From NCBI GenBank assembly GCA_000482145.1, contig AUXH01000194.1:1-29640 (forward strand): a DNA stretch of 29,640 nt. The letters run 5' to 3'. The DNA comes from Strigomonas culicis. Taxonomy: Eukaryota > Euglenozoa > Kinetoplastea > Trypanosomatida > Trypanosomatidae. Under the pieces are notes generated by a model. It made no database searches, had not been told where the DNA came from, and worked only from the letters and a program-made list of their open reading frames with translations. This document shows, piece after piece, positions 18,001-27,200 of the stretch (within the stretch, counting starts at the first letter, position 1; every line of letters starts with the position of its first letter). Both the position numbers and the translations under genes were made by a program.

Positions 18001-18780
18001 GAGAAGGAGCGGGCCCGCCGCGCCTACGCGCGGACGATGGAGGTGACATGGCAGCTCGAGCGGCGGCGCGTCGTGAACCTGAACAAGCTCATCCACCTGC
18101 TCGACCGCAAGGTCGGCCGCAACCGCGGCACCTGGATCCCCTACTACAGCGACAACAACGTCCTCGAGGAGTGCCAGCAGCTGCACTACCGCGAGACGCA
18201 GCGCCGCTGGTACACGACCTACCCGGGCCGCTACCGTGGCACCTACCCGAGCTCCAGCACCGTCCTGCAGCGGAGCTTCGTGCCGCTGGGGACGGCGGTG
18301 GTCGGCAGCGGACCGGGGCTCCTGCCGGCGCGGGCCACCACGACGATGCTGCCGCTGAGCAGCAGCCCGTACTACGAACAGGTGTGGCAGAGCTACCACG
18401 TGCCGCCGCCGCCGGAGCTGCTAACGACGCCCGCCCAGCAGCGCCTCTACCACGCGGTGGCCCTGGCGCGCCGGCGCAAGATGCTGCCGCTGCGGCTCGT
18501 GCGGTGGGAGGCGCAGTACGAGTGGAACCGCCACCTCCTCTTCGGCTACAAGCGTGAGCTGGTGCCCGCGCTGCAGGTCCAGCAGCAGCAGGCGCAGCAG
18601 GCGCCGCCACAGGTGCTGCACAAGACGACGCTGACCTTTGCCGGGCCTGAGGCGAAGAGTCAGCGGGGTGGGCTGACGGTGAAGAAGGCGAAGCCAACCT
18701 CGATCCCTGCGTCCTTCATCGGCTTGCGCTATCCGCACTACAGCAACACCGCGACGGACGGCTCTGCATTGGGGGAGTGA
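12037..18780 (+). CDS. very large conserved-looking protein of unknown function (2247 residues)
   Basis: I do not recognise this protein. The single uninterrupted frame, with GC-rich third positions throughout, indicates a real gene. Layout: a basic, Ser/Arg-rich disordered N-terminus (1-220); a helical region (about 230-450) with RKFNIEKRIEEMM and FKDMCWLIESLDDVF; an Ala-rich and then acidic linker with seven consecutive Glu near 610-616; a charged helix (about 785-825); a probable beta-rich domain split by a Lys-rich loop (about 925-970 and 1003-1107, with QFFILHVVN and ARLFLRLDLVKP); and a long Ala/Pro/Lys-rich disordered stretch (about 1110-1480). The C-terminal region has helices rich in Arg/Lys (about 1952-2030), then a Tyr/Trp-rich segment with RRWYTTYPGRYRGTYP. 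There is no signal peptide, membrane span or enzyme motif. A cytoskeletal or flagellar scaffold is a guess from composition only. Confidence 0.75.
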   Translation: MNIEESVLLKPKPKSHSSAGSGDEAPAPSAAPAPTNKAARRRVSSGNTSHRSTGILTRQRSITYEESSEKQLQRMGSSFIKRQDSLPGGLPPPNKDNDPFSAYNNRKGKFFGFNASRRASRMNLSPMNNAMGEFRSNASSITSPILASSTRRTNPRVQYVVSVLDESPPNSTHRGSNVVLPPPALSRSGGIVSVRAVTEDTERFFSASASGICEAPPSIHVRPPLTEAELARNPARQRLQGILDKVRLANSIVHGAMPLHGDADGSQNSGGNISRIAVGLPERTAEERQRQLLEVEKSKVLLFVGRKFNIEKRIEEMMTLMDIAAAANKDHHAGPSYNKSRREMQERLLEINRTLFSDPFFTSTRKPGRFASSVNSHDDFNVAALRRVIEKLEVELKNTAVRVAPGLEEKVKEERRELHHNTFSNFKDMCWLIESLDDVFTSDGHKVRLPEEANAASDASATAAPAAEAHAAADSAAATTRTTAQPRRGSAAVAGGGASDAAAASEDEKESVGNTTNTFFMTETNTEVGPSQLVSRRDTTARASRSSAWTPQEPSIVPFSLLHSESDAGPSISTSTLDAAAAALVPEDRWQQDAEMNLLDFMWDAAPIDEEEEEEEVEEEAEKGSAAPSGPNGSWRVSSATVRTRRGSKRSASFSSRRGNSAGLRRFSRFGYTERKGQRGGDGGENSDEEGGKKRKQRHSMTGMVLGVDGADAEPTGGRPLSRAKVADAPDAVAPPPRGNTGKPLVSATKRAAPRAAHNVLNLRADLLQDLKRLYNLYNYDKLIDERRDSTHRQREADQAAQMAEMQARLQEKLNQNKDKKRDDNVQRNSFEGLDMLGRTFAPSRMGERPKSTTTSLKTEDVLRLGQVAPTPAPPETDVAAAGPSEAEGAAELQPSPVFSPLLEEQSERLADAQDRHSLLHGLNDLLDVGIDRKGMALFTQRIPGQRVVLQHQLEGGLTFILSGVLKKSEREREQEEADGHGPAAKPKKGGKGGAAPKKKASASPYQFFILHVVNEDHEDAHTAEVTIANKNLKNLKTFIMPGVQRRSGLCYLYQVQPRRARLFLRLDLVKPNKPASFEGGLMFREAISEDTSKFQTFDVLHQVEGGSDDDLWGIELSSTGSSAGEAQRPPPAPASTRASPVTVAEPKPKSKGGAAAASPTAAKTAAGATDTSTRGGKGRATPTPTGGKEATKAKAAGADAGKKTASDAEAKKAEESRKSLPPIKPSTSPPPGMDAAASRSNLASSDPAVLPPTGEPRTSLPVLMSGSSRPTSGQSQQQRVSIVNMPEELQAEVQAEDGELPLVTDVLSDVVRPPDAWGQAHAAPVEEAMENNLILLSALQMPGGGEAPPDDGAEADEGADGVAAGGAREHAGATPSPSKAAAPLEMEESEAARARRQGEAALQAAVDGVLDRVTLEPHQTSPTAAASAQDLHASDSAEKTPATSAAPLRDGSPARALPEATAVEQIASIIVQDMEGALEATSGDVGHAAESEGASSTREGPLSVDGDRGPSVPPSEQFISALGFEEVAVARQLLAAVDDASATHLSKTQLSYGWERAPSVVLTSNSSHPLQTVEDVERYGLVPGLVVDYGDHAKTPTRPGAAPVTQQSGKAVPLPGRQTVTLTLPQVARREPAAAPGAPKREDSMHYSGGSSVVFDVAEAPPDMDTWVKHKVEVPEVIASRPNADGKVTVLLPPELQREHQQLLAQSKKGPQASHKARGAGRAQPSSMSTVAGESFSSEVRRDTAQSRKAKLPPSVARAQAVMRGVMKKPFGNANAPGAGAGGSTYPANATVGQADMEVLEQQARELYMQDPLRYDAVIDDMMRDVAVLLTAEETSLRATAMSRQKARSASSARGSTATAGGRSLVRVSTVQFGMADADKAGHPDMSPRGSIMAQVHAASEGVEGSASKRSIGMRSPLPTPHPLSRKTSSFRLSRMEELSTSGRDDDAEGEVHKILYEQMKAKLVLEAVIHKMQALWARKQRLTSEREKERARRAYARTMEVTWQLERRRVVNLNKLIHLLDRKVGRNRGTWIPYYSDNNVLEECQQLHYRETQRRWYTTYPGRYRGTYPSSSTVLQRSFVPLGTAVVGSGPGLLPARATTTMLPLSSSPYYEQVWQSYHVPPPPELLTTPAQQRLYHAVALARRRKMLPLRLVRWEAQYEWNRHLLFGYKRELVPALQVQQQQAQQAPPQVLHKTTLTFAGPEAKSQRGGLTVKKAKPTSIPASFIGLRYPHYSNTATDGSALGE

Positions 18781-19335
18781 CCACCGCCTTCCGCGTGGGC
18801 GACGCTTGTGTTCCATATGTAAGCCACACGGTAATGGACATGCTATCCATGCGCATGTGAAAGCAAAACAACAACAACAAAAAAAGCGAAACCCGAAATA
18901 AAAAAATCAAGAACAACAAACCAACACACAAAAAAAGGGGAAGAAATGAGACTTACACTGTACAAATGTGATAATGTAAGCATTTCTGACTATTGTACTA
19001 TAGTTATTTATAACACAATGCATGTATGTATGTACTATTATTACTTTTTTTCTCTCTTTGCTTTCTTTTTTTCTTTCCCGTCTTATATCATATTTGCCTT
19101 TCGCATAGATGTAATCTACTGTTCTTACTTATACATTCCCATTTTCTTTTTTCATTCTATCTTCATTCATCCATGAATGAAAGCGTCTCAATGCTTAGTG
19201 AGGTTTCGCCGCTTTCTTTTTCCTTTCCTCGTGTACGTGTACTTCTATATCATTTCTTTCCTCTTTCTTTTCCTTTTGAACAAAATAAAAATAAAGTGAT
19301 AGCCTTTTGTAGAAATCAAAATTTTAACACGCATC
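18781..19335 (+). other. intergenic region, no gene seen
   Basis: About 555 bp of AT-rich sequence. A partial dyad (ATGGA/TCCAT, about 18835-18851) follows the stop. T/C-rich stretches at about 19040-19080, 19130-19165 and 19205-19280 could direct polyadenylation. Hydrophobic short frames here are translations of poly-T and are not believed. Confidence 0.5.
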
Positions 19336-19370
19336 TACTTTTTTTGCTCTCCTCCCCCTCATTCGAATAG
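19336..19370 (+). promoter_or_regulatory. polypyrimidine tract and spliced-leader acceptor for the MGC-zinc-finger gene
   Basis: A T/C tract at 19336-19361 is followed by the first AG at 19369-19370, 26 nt before the ATG at 19397. Confidence 0.7.
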
Positions 19371-19396
19371 ATACACCCTTTTTTCTTCTTTACACC

Positions 19397-20683
19397 ATGG
19401 GCTGTGAACAGAGCGACCTGCGACAGGCGCCGCAGGTTCAGCCACTACCGCAGGTCCAGCCGCCACCGCCGCCGCAGCTGCCGCAGCAGGCGGTTCCACC
19501 CCAGCAGCAGCCCTCTATCCTGGCAGACCTGGTGCAGCACACGCCCGGCCTGCCCCCTGTCCCTCCGCGCTGCTGGTACGCGTCCCCGTTTGTGGACGCG
19601 ACCACCGCGCCCCTGACAGAGTTCCACTACCAGAGCAAGGGCCGCGTGATGTTCGCGAAGCGCCCGATCCCGACCTGCGCGTCGGACCTCGAGCGGCTGC
19701 CGCAGCACCGCCCCGCGACGCAGGACGTCTTCGACCTCCGGCGGGACCTCCTCTACGGCATGGCGTACCTGCACAACACGGCTCTCTTCACGGAGCACCG
19801 CTGGCGCAGCCGCGTGGGCCACCTCCAGCGCGTGAAGGACGGCACGGCGACCATCCCGGAGGCGGTGCGCAAGGCGAAGAAGTACCGCGCGAGCCGGCAG
19901 CTGTCGGCCGGCGGCACGTCAACCACGTCCGACCCCATCACGCGGCAGGAGTCGGGTCCGGTGAGCGGCACGCTGTGCCTTGAGCGCCCGGAGAGCACCA
20001 TCTTCCAGAAGCCCTCCTACGACACGCTGATCGGCATCCGGCTCTACCTGGACGGCGAGCTGGTGCCGGACCACTACCCGCGGCCGCGCGCGCTCCCGCA
20101 GTGCACGGCGACCATCGACGCCCACGAGGCCTTCCTGAACTGGGTCGCCATCCCGTTGGTCCTCGTCGGCTTTCTCAACCACGACTCACTGAACCCCATC
20201 GAGCTTTACCGCGGCCTCTCGCTCTCCTTCGTGGAGCACCTGCTGCACCTCAAGACACCCGTCGTCACCGCGGCCGGCGTGGGCAAGCGGCCGGAGGCCG
20301 CAGAGCCTCCCACGCCGGCGCCCTTCCGCAAGGCGGAGTTGCGCGTGGAGATCGTCTACGGCTGCCGCAGCGAGGCTTACTTCTGCACAGACTTCATTGC
20401 GCGCGGCAAGTGCACGCTGCTGCTCTCGGAGGAGGCGAAGGCGCCGCTGAAGGCCTACGAGGAGCGGCTCCGCACGCTCATGCGGACGAAGCGGTGCGGC
20501 GAGCAGATCTGTCCGGCGCTGAGTGACGGCCCGCCGCCGCGGGGGTGTCTCTACTGCGGCTTCCCGCTCGCGTACCGCTGCACGGTGTGCGGCGCGGAGT
20601 TCTGTGGCACGCTGGCCTGCGCGCAGCGGTCCTTGGTGGGCTACCCGCGTGGCTGCTCGGAGCACCAGGCGCAGCACAACTGA
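19397..20683 (+). CDS. putatively N-myristoylated protein with C-terminal HIT-like zinc finger
   Basis: The product has 428 residues. It begins MGCEQS: Gly2 and Ser6 fit the N-myristoylation consensus and Cys3 is a likely palmitoylation site, so membrane or flagellar anchoring is plausible. A Pro/Gln-rich stretch follows (about 8-40). The middle (about 50-370) is of unknown fold, with a block from YDTLIGIRLYLDGELVP to LSFVEHLLHLKTP. At the C-terminus, cysteines 384, 387, 395, 398, 403 and 408 are spaced C-x2-C-x7-C-x2-C-x4-C-x4-C, with YRC and CGAEFC as in HIT-type zinc fingers, and a late Cys/His cluster (GCSEH) could complete the second site. HIT fingers are known mainly from nuclear snoRNP-assembly and chromatin-remodelling proteins, so the lipid-anchor signal is unexpected. 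An unrelated treble-clef-like finger is possible. The start is fixed by the splice site and by the MGC motif itself. Confidence 0.78.
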   Translation: MGCEQSDLRQAPQVQPLPQVQPPPPPQLPQQAVPPQQQPSILADLVQHTPGLPPVPPRCWYASPFVDATTAPLTEFHYQSKGRVMFAKRPIPTCASDLERLPQHRPATQDVFDLRRDLLYGMAYLHNTALFTEHRWRSRVGHLQRVKDGTATIPEAVRKAKKYRASRQLSAGGTSTTSDPITRQESGPVSGTLCLERPESTIFQKPSYDTLIGIRLYLDGELVPDHYPRPRALPQCTATIDAHEAFLNWVAIPLVLVGFLNHDSLNPIELYRGLSLSFVEHLLHLKTPVVTAAGVGKRPEAAEPPTPAPFRKAELRVEIVYGCRSEAYFCTDFIARGKCTLLLSEEAKAPLKAYEERLRTLMRTKRCGEQICPALSDGPPPRGCLYCGFPLAYRCTVCGAEFCGTLACAQRSLVGYPRGCSEHQAQHN

Positions 20684-21221
20684 GAAAGAGGAAAAAAAAA
20701 AGAAGAGAACGAGGGGATAGAAAAACATCACCATATAGAGGTGATGTCCTGTTACTTCTGAGCTTTGACATAGTTTTTTTTTCCACTTGCATTTTTCTTT
20801 TCTCTTCTTTTTCTTGCCCTTTGGTTTTCTATCGTTGTACAACCGCATTCAGTCTTATTTGCCATTCATGCAAGTATTGTGGTGCAAAAATCGAACGAAA
20901 AAAACAACAACAACCATGTTCATGAACCTTACATTTCCATTTTATCCCTCAGTAAGCTTTCTTTTCTGCTTCTCATTTTTGTGTTGTATTTGAGAAACAA
21001 AACTTGCCAACTTTTTCCCTTTCTTTTCCCTTTTGCTTACATAGTGATTATTTTGTTATTATTTTTGATTGCTGTGCTTTTTTTTTCCATCTTAGTTTTT
21101 TCTAAACTCTTTGTTTGTGTGCGCGCGCGTATTCTTGCGTGCATCGTGCTATAGACGTTGCTATCGTTTTTTTTTCCATACCCCCAAGCAAATATATTTG
21201 TTGTTTTGCTGTGTTAACCGG
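20684..21221 (+). other. intergenic region with a stop-proximal hairpin
   Basis: A perfect 8-bp stem, ACATCACC (20725-20732) with GGTGATGT (20740-20747), encloses a seven-base loop ATATAGA. It lies 41 nt after the stop codon, where it would be in the 3'UTR. The rest is T-rich or A-rich, with long pyrimidine tracts at about 20775-20820 and 21010-21110. I see no gene. Hydrophobic open frames here are poly-T artefacts. Confidence 0.6.
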
Positions 21222-21265
21222 TCTCTATTTTCCCTTTTCTATTCACCCCCCCCCTCCCCACCTAG
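21222..21265 (+). promoter_or_regulatory. polypyrimidine tract and spliced-leader acceptor for the SulP fusion gene
   Basis: A T/C tract containing an uninterrupted C run leads to AGs at 21264-21265 and 21268-21269. The ATG at 21277 follows only about 8-12 nt later, so the 5'UTR beyond the spliced leader is very short. This excludes the upstream hydrophobic extension of the frame. Confidence 0.75.
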
Positions 21266-21276
21266 CGAGCCTACGC

Positions 21277-24200
21277 ATGTCAGAGAAAGGGCCGGGGATG
21301 ACGCCGGTGCCGACACTCCTGGAGCAGCACTTGGCATCCGGCGTCAGCCGCAAGGAGCGTTACAAGCGCCAGGCGGGCGTCCTGCTGAAGCGCTACGTGC
21401 CGGTCATCACATGGGGGCCGAAGCTGACGCGGCAGCAGGTGCTGTCCGACCTGATCGGCGGCTTCATCGTCGGGGTCATGATCGTGCCGACGTGTCTGTC
21501 GTGGGCGAGCTTGGCCGGCCTCCCCCTCTCGTGCGGCCTCAGCGCCGCCCTCTTCGCGCTGCTCTCGTACGGCACGTTCGGCCAGTGCGCGGTGATCGCG
21601 ATGGGCCCCGTGGCGGAGCTCACGACGCTGCTTATTTCGATCCCCAACATCGACGAGGCGGACCGCAAGAATGTGTACGAGAGCCTTGGCGTGCAGGTGG
21701 GTCTGCTGAGTATCGTTCTCAGCTTCATCGACGGCGGCAAGGTCATCAAGACCATCTTTGCGAAGGCGGTCGGCGACGGCTACACGTGTGCGGCCGCCCT
21801 TCTGGCCATCTCCTCCCAGCTGAAGGTGATGTTCAACGTCACGGCGAGCCCGCAGACACTCATCCAGGCGGTGCTGTGGGCCTTCGCGAAGGCGCTCGTG
21901 GAACAGTTCAACCAGTATAAGATGCTGGCCTTCCTGCTTTGCTTCTCCTACACGGTGTACCTCATCCAGATCAAGAAGACGCGGCTGCCCATATGGATTC
22001 CGCACCAGCTGATCATCGTCGTCGTGTCCACGCTGCTCACCTTCGCGTTCCGTCTCGACGAGAAGTGGGGCCTCGCGACGGTGAAGGACATCGAGAGCGC
22101 GCTGAGCGCGCCCCACTTTCCGTCGATCAGCAACATCATCGGACTCGGCCCTTACACACTCACCATCGCGATGATCAGCTTTGTGCAGATCTACGTGATA
22201 GCGCAGCGCGTGGACCCGAACCTGAACCCCAACTCGGAGCTCTTTGCCAGCGGGGCAACGAACTTTCTGTGCAACATCATGAACGGCATGCCGGTCACGA
22301 ACTCCTTCAGCTGCTCCTCCGTCCTGCTGGAGCAGCACGTGCAGACTCCGCTGACCTCGTACGTGGCCAGTTTTGTGCTCTTCATCACCATCGTCTTCCT
22401 GACCCGCCTCGGCGTGTTCTACTACCTGCCGAAGCAGGCCCTCGCGGCGATTGTGGTGTCCAGCGTGTGGCGCCTCGTCGACTTCAGCAGCCCGGTGCGT
22501 CTGTGGAAGTACAGTAAAATGGACGCGACCGTCTGGATCTTCACCTTCGTGCTCACGATGGTGGGCGGCATCACCATCGGCGTGTTGAGCGGCATTATGC
22601 TGTCCCTCGTGCTCGTCGTGCTGCGCATCGCGCGGCCACGGGTCGTGTGCGTCGGCTTCAACATGGCGACGCTCACGTACGGTGACCTGCGCAAGGACCA
22701 GGAGCTCCTCGTGTACCCCAACATCCTCATCTGGCGCTTCGACGCGCCGCTCTACTTTGTCAATATCGGCTTTTTCCAGGAGAAGCTGATGCAGTCCATC
22801 GAGGATGAGGTGCGCCCCATCGACGTCATCATCGTGACGTGCGAACGCGTGGTCGATATCGACTCCGCGGCGCTGGCGGCCGTGCCGACCGTGATCAAGT
22901 CGGTCTCGACCTACAAGCGCAACCTGGCGAAGGGGGAGAAGCCGCGCCGCATTCTGCTGACCTGCATCCACGGGCGCCTGGAGACGGTGCTCTTCTCGAC
23001 CGCGGCCATCCCCATCTACGTCCCGGAGGAGTACGACCGGCTGCCGATCGAGGCGATCGAGCACGGCGGCAAGTTCCCCGTCGTCTTCAAGAAGCTGGAG
23101 GACAGCATCCGCTTCGCGCAGCGGCTGGTCACCGAGTCCTATGGCGTCTATGACACGTCGCCCTACCCGAACGTGTCCTTCCTGACGGATGCCGTCATCG
23201 AGGCCGCGCGCTACATCAGCCCCGGCGCGCAGCTGCGCGGCGCCGCCGCGACCACGGTCGCGACGGTCGGCAACAGGGGCAAGCGGGGCCGCGGCGGTGA
23301 CCGTGGTGGGGTGTTCAGCGACGACGTCCTCGACGAGGAGGACGAGGACAACATGGAGGGCGCTGAGAATGAGGTCGGCGGCTCCATGGCGCTCGCGCAC
23401 ACCTTATCGAACCTCAGCATTATCGGCGACGAGACCGCCGACACGGTTGTGGCCAACGACGAGGCAAACCGGGAGGATAACGCGTCGGGCCTGTTCCCCG
23501 CCGCCACGCCGCTGCCGACCTTCCTCGACGAGGGCGTGCTGGAGCGCCTGAAGCGGCTGAAGCGGCTCTCGACCTTCACGCCGGACCGAGAGCTGATCGG
23601 CGTCATCGGCGTCGTGCGCCACGCGGAACAGACGCCGAAGCAGAAGAAGAAAATCTTCTTCACGGACTTCCGCCTGCTGGAGCTCGCGTTCCGCGACCTG
23701 ACGCAGCACCCGTCCAAGGAGACGCTGGAGCGGGCGCGCAGCCCCGAGGAGCTGGACGACTTCTTCCGCAAGGCGGAGGAGCTGCTGCAGCGCGGCGTGC
23801 TGCAGCCGGCGAGGGAGTGGCGGCGCGTGCTCGTCGTGGTGCGCAGCCGTCCACAGAGCCTGCACATCCAGATCAAGCCCTTCGTCGGCACGCAGCTCGC
23901 CTCCTTCGGCGACGCCTCGATGGCGGATGTCTTTGCGCGCGAGCTGATCGATGAGCACCGCCCGATCGATGCGGCGCTGCTGATCGTGAAGTGGGGCGGC
24001 GTGCTCACCAAGGGCGGCATCTCGCAGGCACACGTACTGGGCGAAAAGCTCTTCGCGCGCTTCTTCGCGGCCGGTGACATCCCGCTGTCGCGCCTCCTCC
24101 GCTTCATCTCCCACCCGCGCATCTATAGCACGGACCAGAGCCGCGTGTACAACACGGCGCTCGTCGTGATGCGCGCCATCACGCAGAGCCCGGTGCCGCT

Positions 24201-27200
24201 CACGAAGCGCGATATCATCATTGACGACGGCCTCATGAAGAAGCTGAGCTGGACCGCGAAGCGGCTGCTACAGGAGGAGTACCGCTACTACGAGATGCTC
24301 CTGCACATCAACTCGCAGGCGGCCTCGCGACACTTCTTCCACATCCCCGGGTTCCGCCAGCTGCTGCTGATCCCGCTGCTCGATCGACCCTTCGCCACGA
24401 ACCGGATCGCCTCCATGCGCGGCAGCGACGACGACGAGGCGCAGCAGGAGCGGCTGCCGGCGCCGCACCTCGAGCGCGGCCAGGGCAGCGCGCTCGAGGG
24501 GGAGGAGGAGGAGGAGCGCTACTCCGTCGTCGACGACGAGCTGGACGGCCACGGCGAGGAGAGCGTGGGCAACACCGGCGCGAGCGCGCTGAACAAGGAG
24601 GACGAGGAGGTCGACGCGGCCGCCCTCCCGCACGACATTCGCGGCTTCCTCGGCGACGGCGAGGGTGCGGCGGGGTCCTCCACTGCCGGCGGCCACCGCA
24701 CAGCCGCCTTCGCGGCGCGCGCCTGGCAGCGTGGCGACGAAAGCGTCGTGAAGCTCATGGACGACCTGAATGCCTTCTACACGCCCTTCGAGGTGCTCAA
24801 GGACCTGCATGAGAAGCTCACGACCGTCGTGCAGGAGCCGCTGCCGCCGGAGGTGCTCAGCGTGCCGCTCGGCAACCACGAGACCTTCGGCGAGATGCGG
24901 CTGCGCTACGACGCGATGCTGAAGAACTACCTCGGCGCGAAGCTCGAGAACGAGGCGGCCGCAGAGAAGGCGGTGACGAAACTCGCGCACCGCAGCCGCG
25001 ACGCGCCGGAGGGCCACACGATCCCACTGCTGCACCCCATACCGTATGGCACGTCGGCCCTGGCGGCGAGCGCCGGTGGGCGTGGGCGCCCCGCCGCGCT
25101 CGCGCCGCCGCAGCTGCAGTCGTCCGACGGCAGTCCCAACGACGGCGACGACAATGAGGGACCGGGCGCGGTGCCGGCCACCCAGACGTACCGCTCCTCT
25201 CCCGGCGAGGCGCTCGATGTGCTCCCGTCGCCCGGCTCCGGCCACACGACGGAGGCCAACCGGAGCTCTGAGGACGAGGACGAGCAGGACCCGATTCTGG
25301 GCGAGCTGCTGCCGCCGTCGCGCGCGGCCTCCAGCATCGCCTCCTGCCGCAGTCCGATGGCGCAGTCCGGCTCCCCCGTGGAGGCGGCGCTGTCCGCCCC
25401 GGTCCTGGAGACGTCGACCGACGAGCGCGACGGCAAGCGGAAGCGCGAGAAGCGCGCCACGTTCGTCATGCCGGCGGAGGAGGAGAGACGCGAGAACGCG
25501 CCGCGTGCCGCGCCGGCGCACTCGCCGCGGGCAACGCGCCTGCGCGAGCCGGACTTGTCACCGCTACCCAACGTCTTCACCGGCACCCTCAGCGGGCGGC
25601 GCAAGCCGCAGGTGGTCTACGACCTCAGCGACGCCTCCAAGCTGCGCGACTACGCGGCGTACGACATGTTCTACAACGTACCCGTGCTGCGCGCTGTGTA
25701 TCGGCACCTGCGACACCCCGGCATCCGCCACGTGCTGGACGCGCTGGAGCGGACGGCCGACATTGTCGACAGCCTCGCGCGCGTCGGGGAGAACGTGTTG
25801 GAGGGCATCAACAGCAGCAAGCGCTTCATCATCGGCTCGCTCGTGAGCGGCAACCTGCTCCACCGCATCTACAACGACTTCAAGGACCTCGCCGCGGTGG
25901 ACGAGGCGCGCGGGGTGCGGGAGCTGCTGCGCCACGCGCAGCGGCTGTACATGTCGGAGAAGGGCGGCGTACAGCAGGACGTGCGCCACTTCGTGAAGAT
26001 CCTCCGGCGCATCGGGCTCTTCCAGAAGCGCGCGGACGCGACCGCGTACCCGACCGGCGCCGCCCCGGGCGCCGCCGGTGCTGCAGCGGGGCGGGCGCAT
26101 GACGACTGGAACGAGTCGACGGAGGAGCGCGAGTTCCGGCTCCGCTTTCCGTTCATCTCGCTCCCGAACGAGGCGCTGTCCAACCACGACCCCGTGAAGA
26201 GGCAGGCGCCGGGCGAGGCCGCGAACGGGTGCCGGACGGCGTACACCCGCTTCTACTTTACATCTTACCTGCATGTGGAGGGCGTGCTGCAGTGCCTGTT
26301 CGAGAACAACACGGTGAGCGGCTTCAGCCGGCCGACGAAGGAGGAGCTCGAGGTCGCGCAGCAGCTCTACATGAAGCACGTCATCTTCAAGGTCTTCCGC
26401 CGGCGCAACTTCAGCTACACCGATGTCGAGGTGGAAGCCGCGTTTCGCAAGCTGCACCTGCTCTTCCGCAGCGAGATCGACTACGAGAAGCAGCAGAAGG
26501 AGCTGCTGAAGGGGCTGACAAACATTTACCACTCCATGTACTTTGTGTCGATGGAGGTGTATCTCTCACTGGGCAACGTGGAAAGCAGCAGCATCGGCCA
26601 CCGCGGCGTCGGCGAAGATAATGGCGAGGTGCCGCTCTTCACGGTGCACGACCCGGACGGCAGCGGCGAGCTCACCATCGATGTCGCGAACAGTGGCAGC
26701 TTCACGCGGTTCCCCTCCGACCCGCACGTCACACACGAGGACTACGACACGGCGAGCGAGCGACAGGCGGGGTCCGGCACCGCGAGTGGGCAGGAGGGCG
26801 GCCCCAGCAGCTACTCCGACACCGGCTCCTGCTCCTGCTCCTGCTCCGACACGGACGACGACGCGGGCGACGGCGACGAGGGCCCGCGTGGGTCGCAGGC
26901 CACGAGCCGCACCGCCTCGTCCAACGCCGACACGGCGCGGTACGGGCTGCCGCCGGCCTCGCCGGCCCCGCCGCCGGACGCGGGGTCCGCCAGCTACATC
27001 TCCCCCCTGGCACGCGGCCACCGCGAGCCGCGGCCGCCGTCGAGCGCGGCGACCCCGCCGCCGGCCTCAGGCGCGTCCTTGACGCGGCCGGAGGTGGTGT
27101 CGCCCGTGAGCGGCCGATCGCTCCGCCGCCACCACCGCTGCCACCACTACGGCGACGCCGCCTGCCGGCACCGCCGGCCGTCCCCGGACGGCGCTGTGGG

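Noticed and set aside
21115..21276. Signal-peptide-like extension of the SulP fusion
   Set aside because: It consists of T/C-rich tract sequence ending at the splice acceptor at 21264-21265. The transporter start at 21277 follows immediately.
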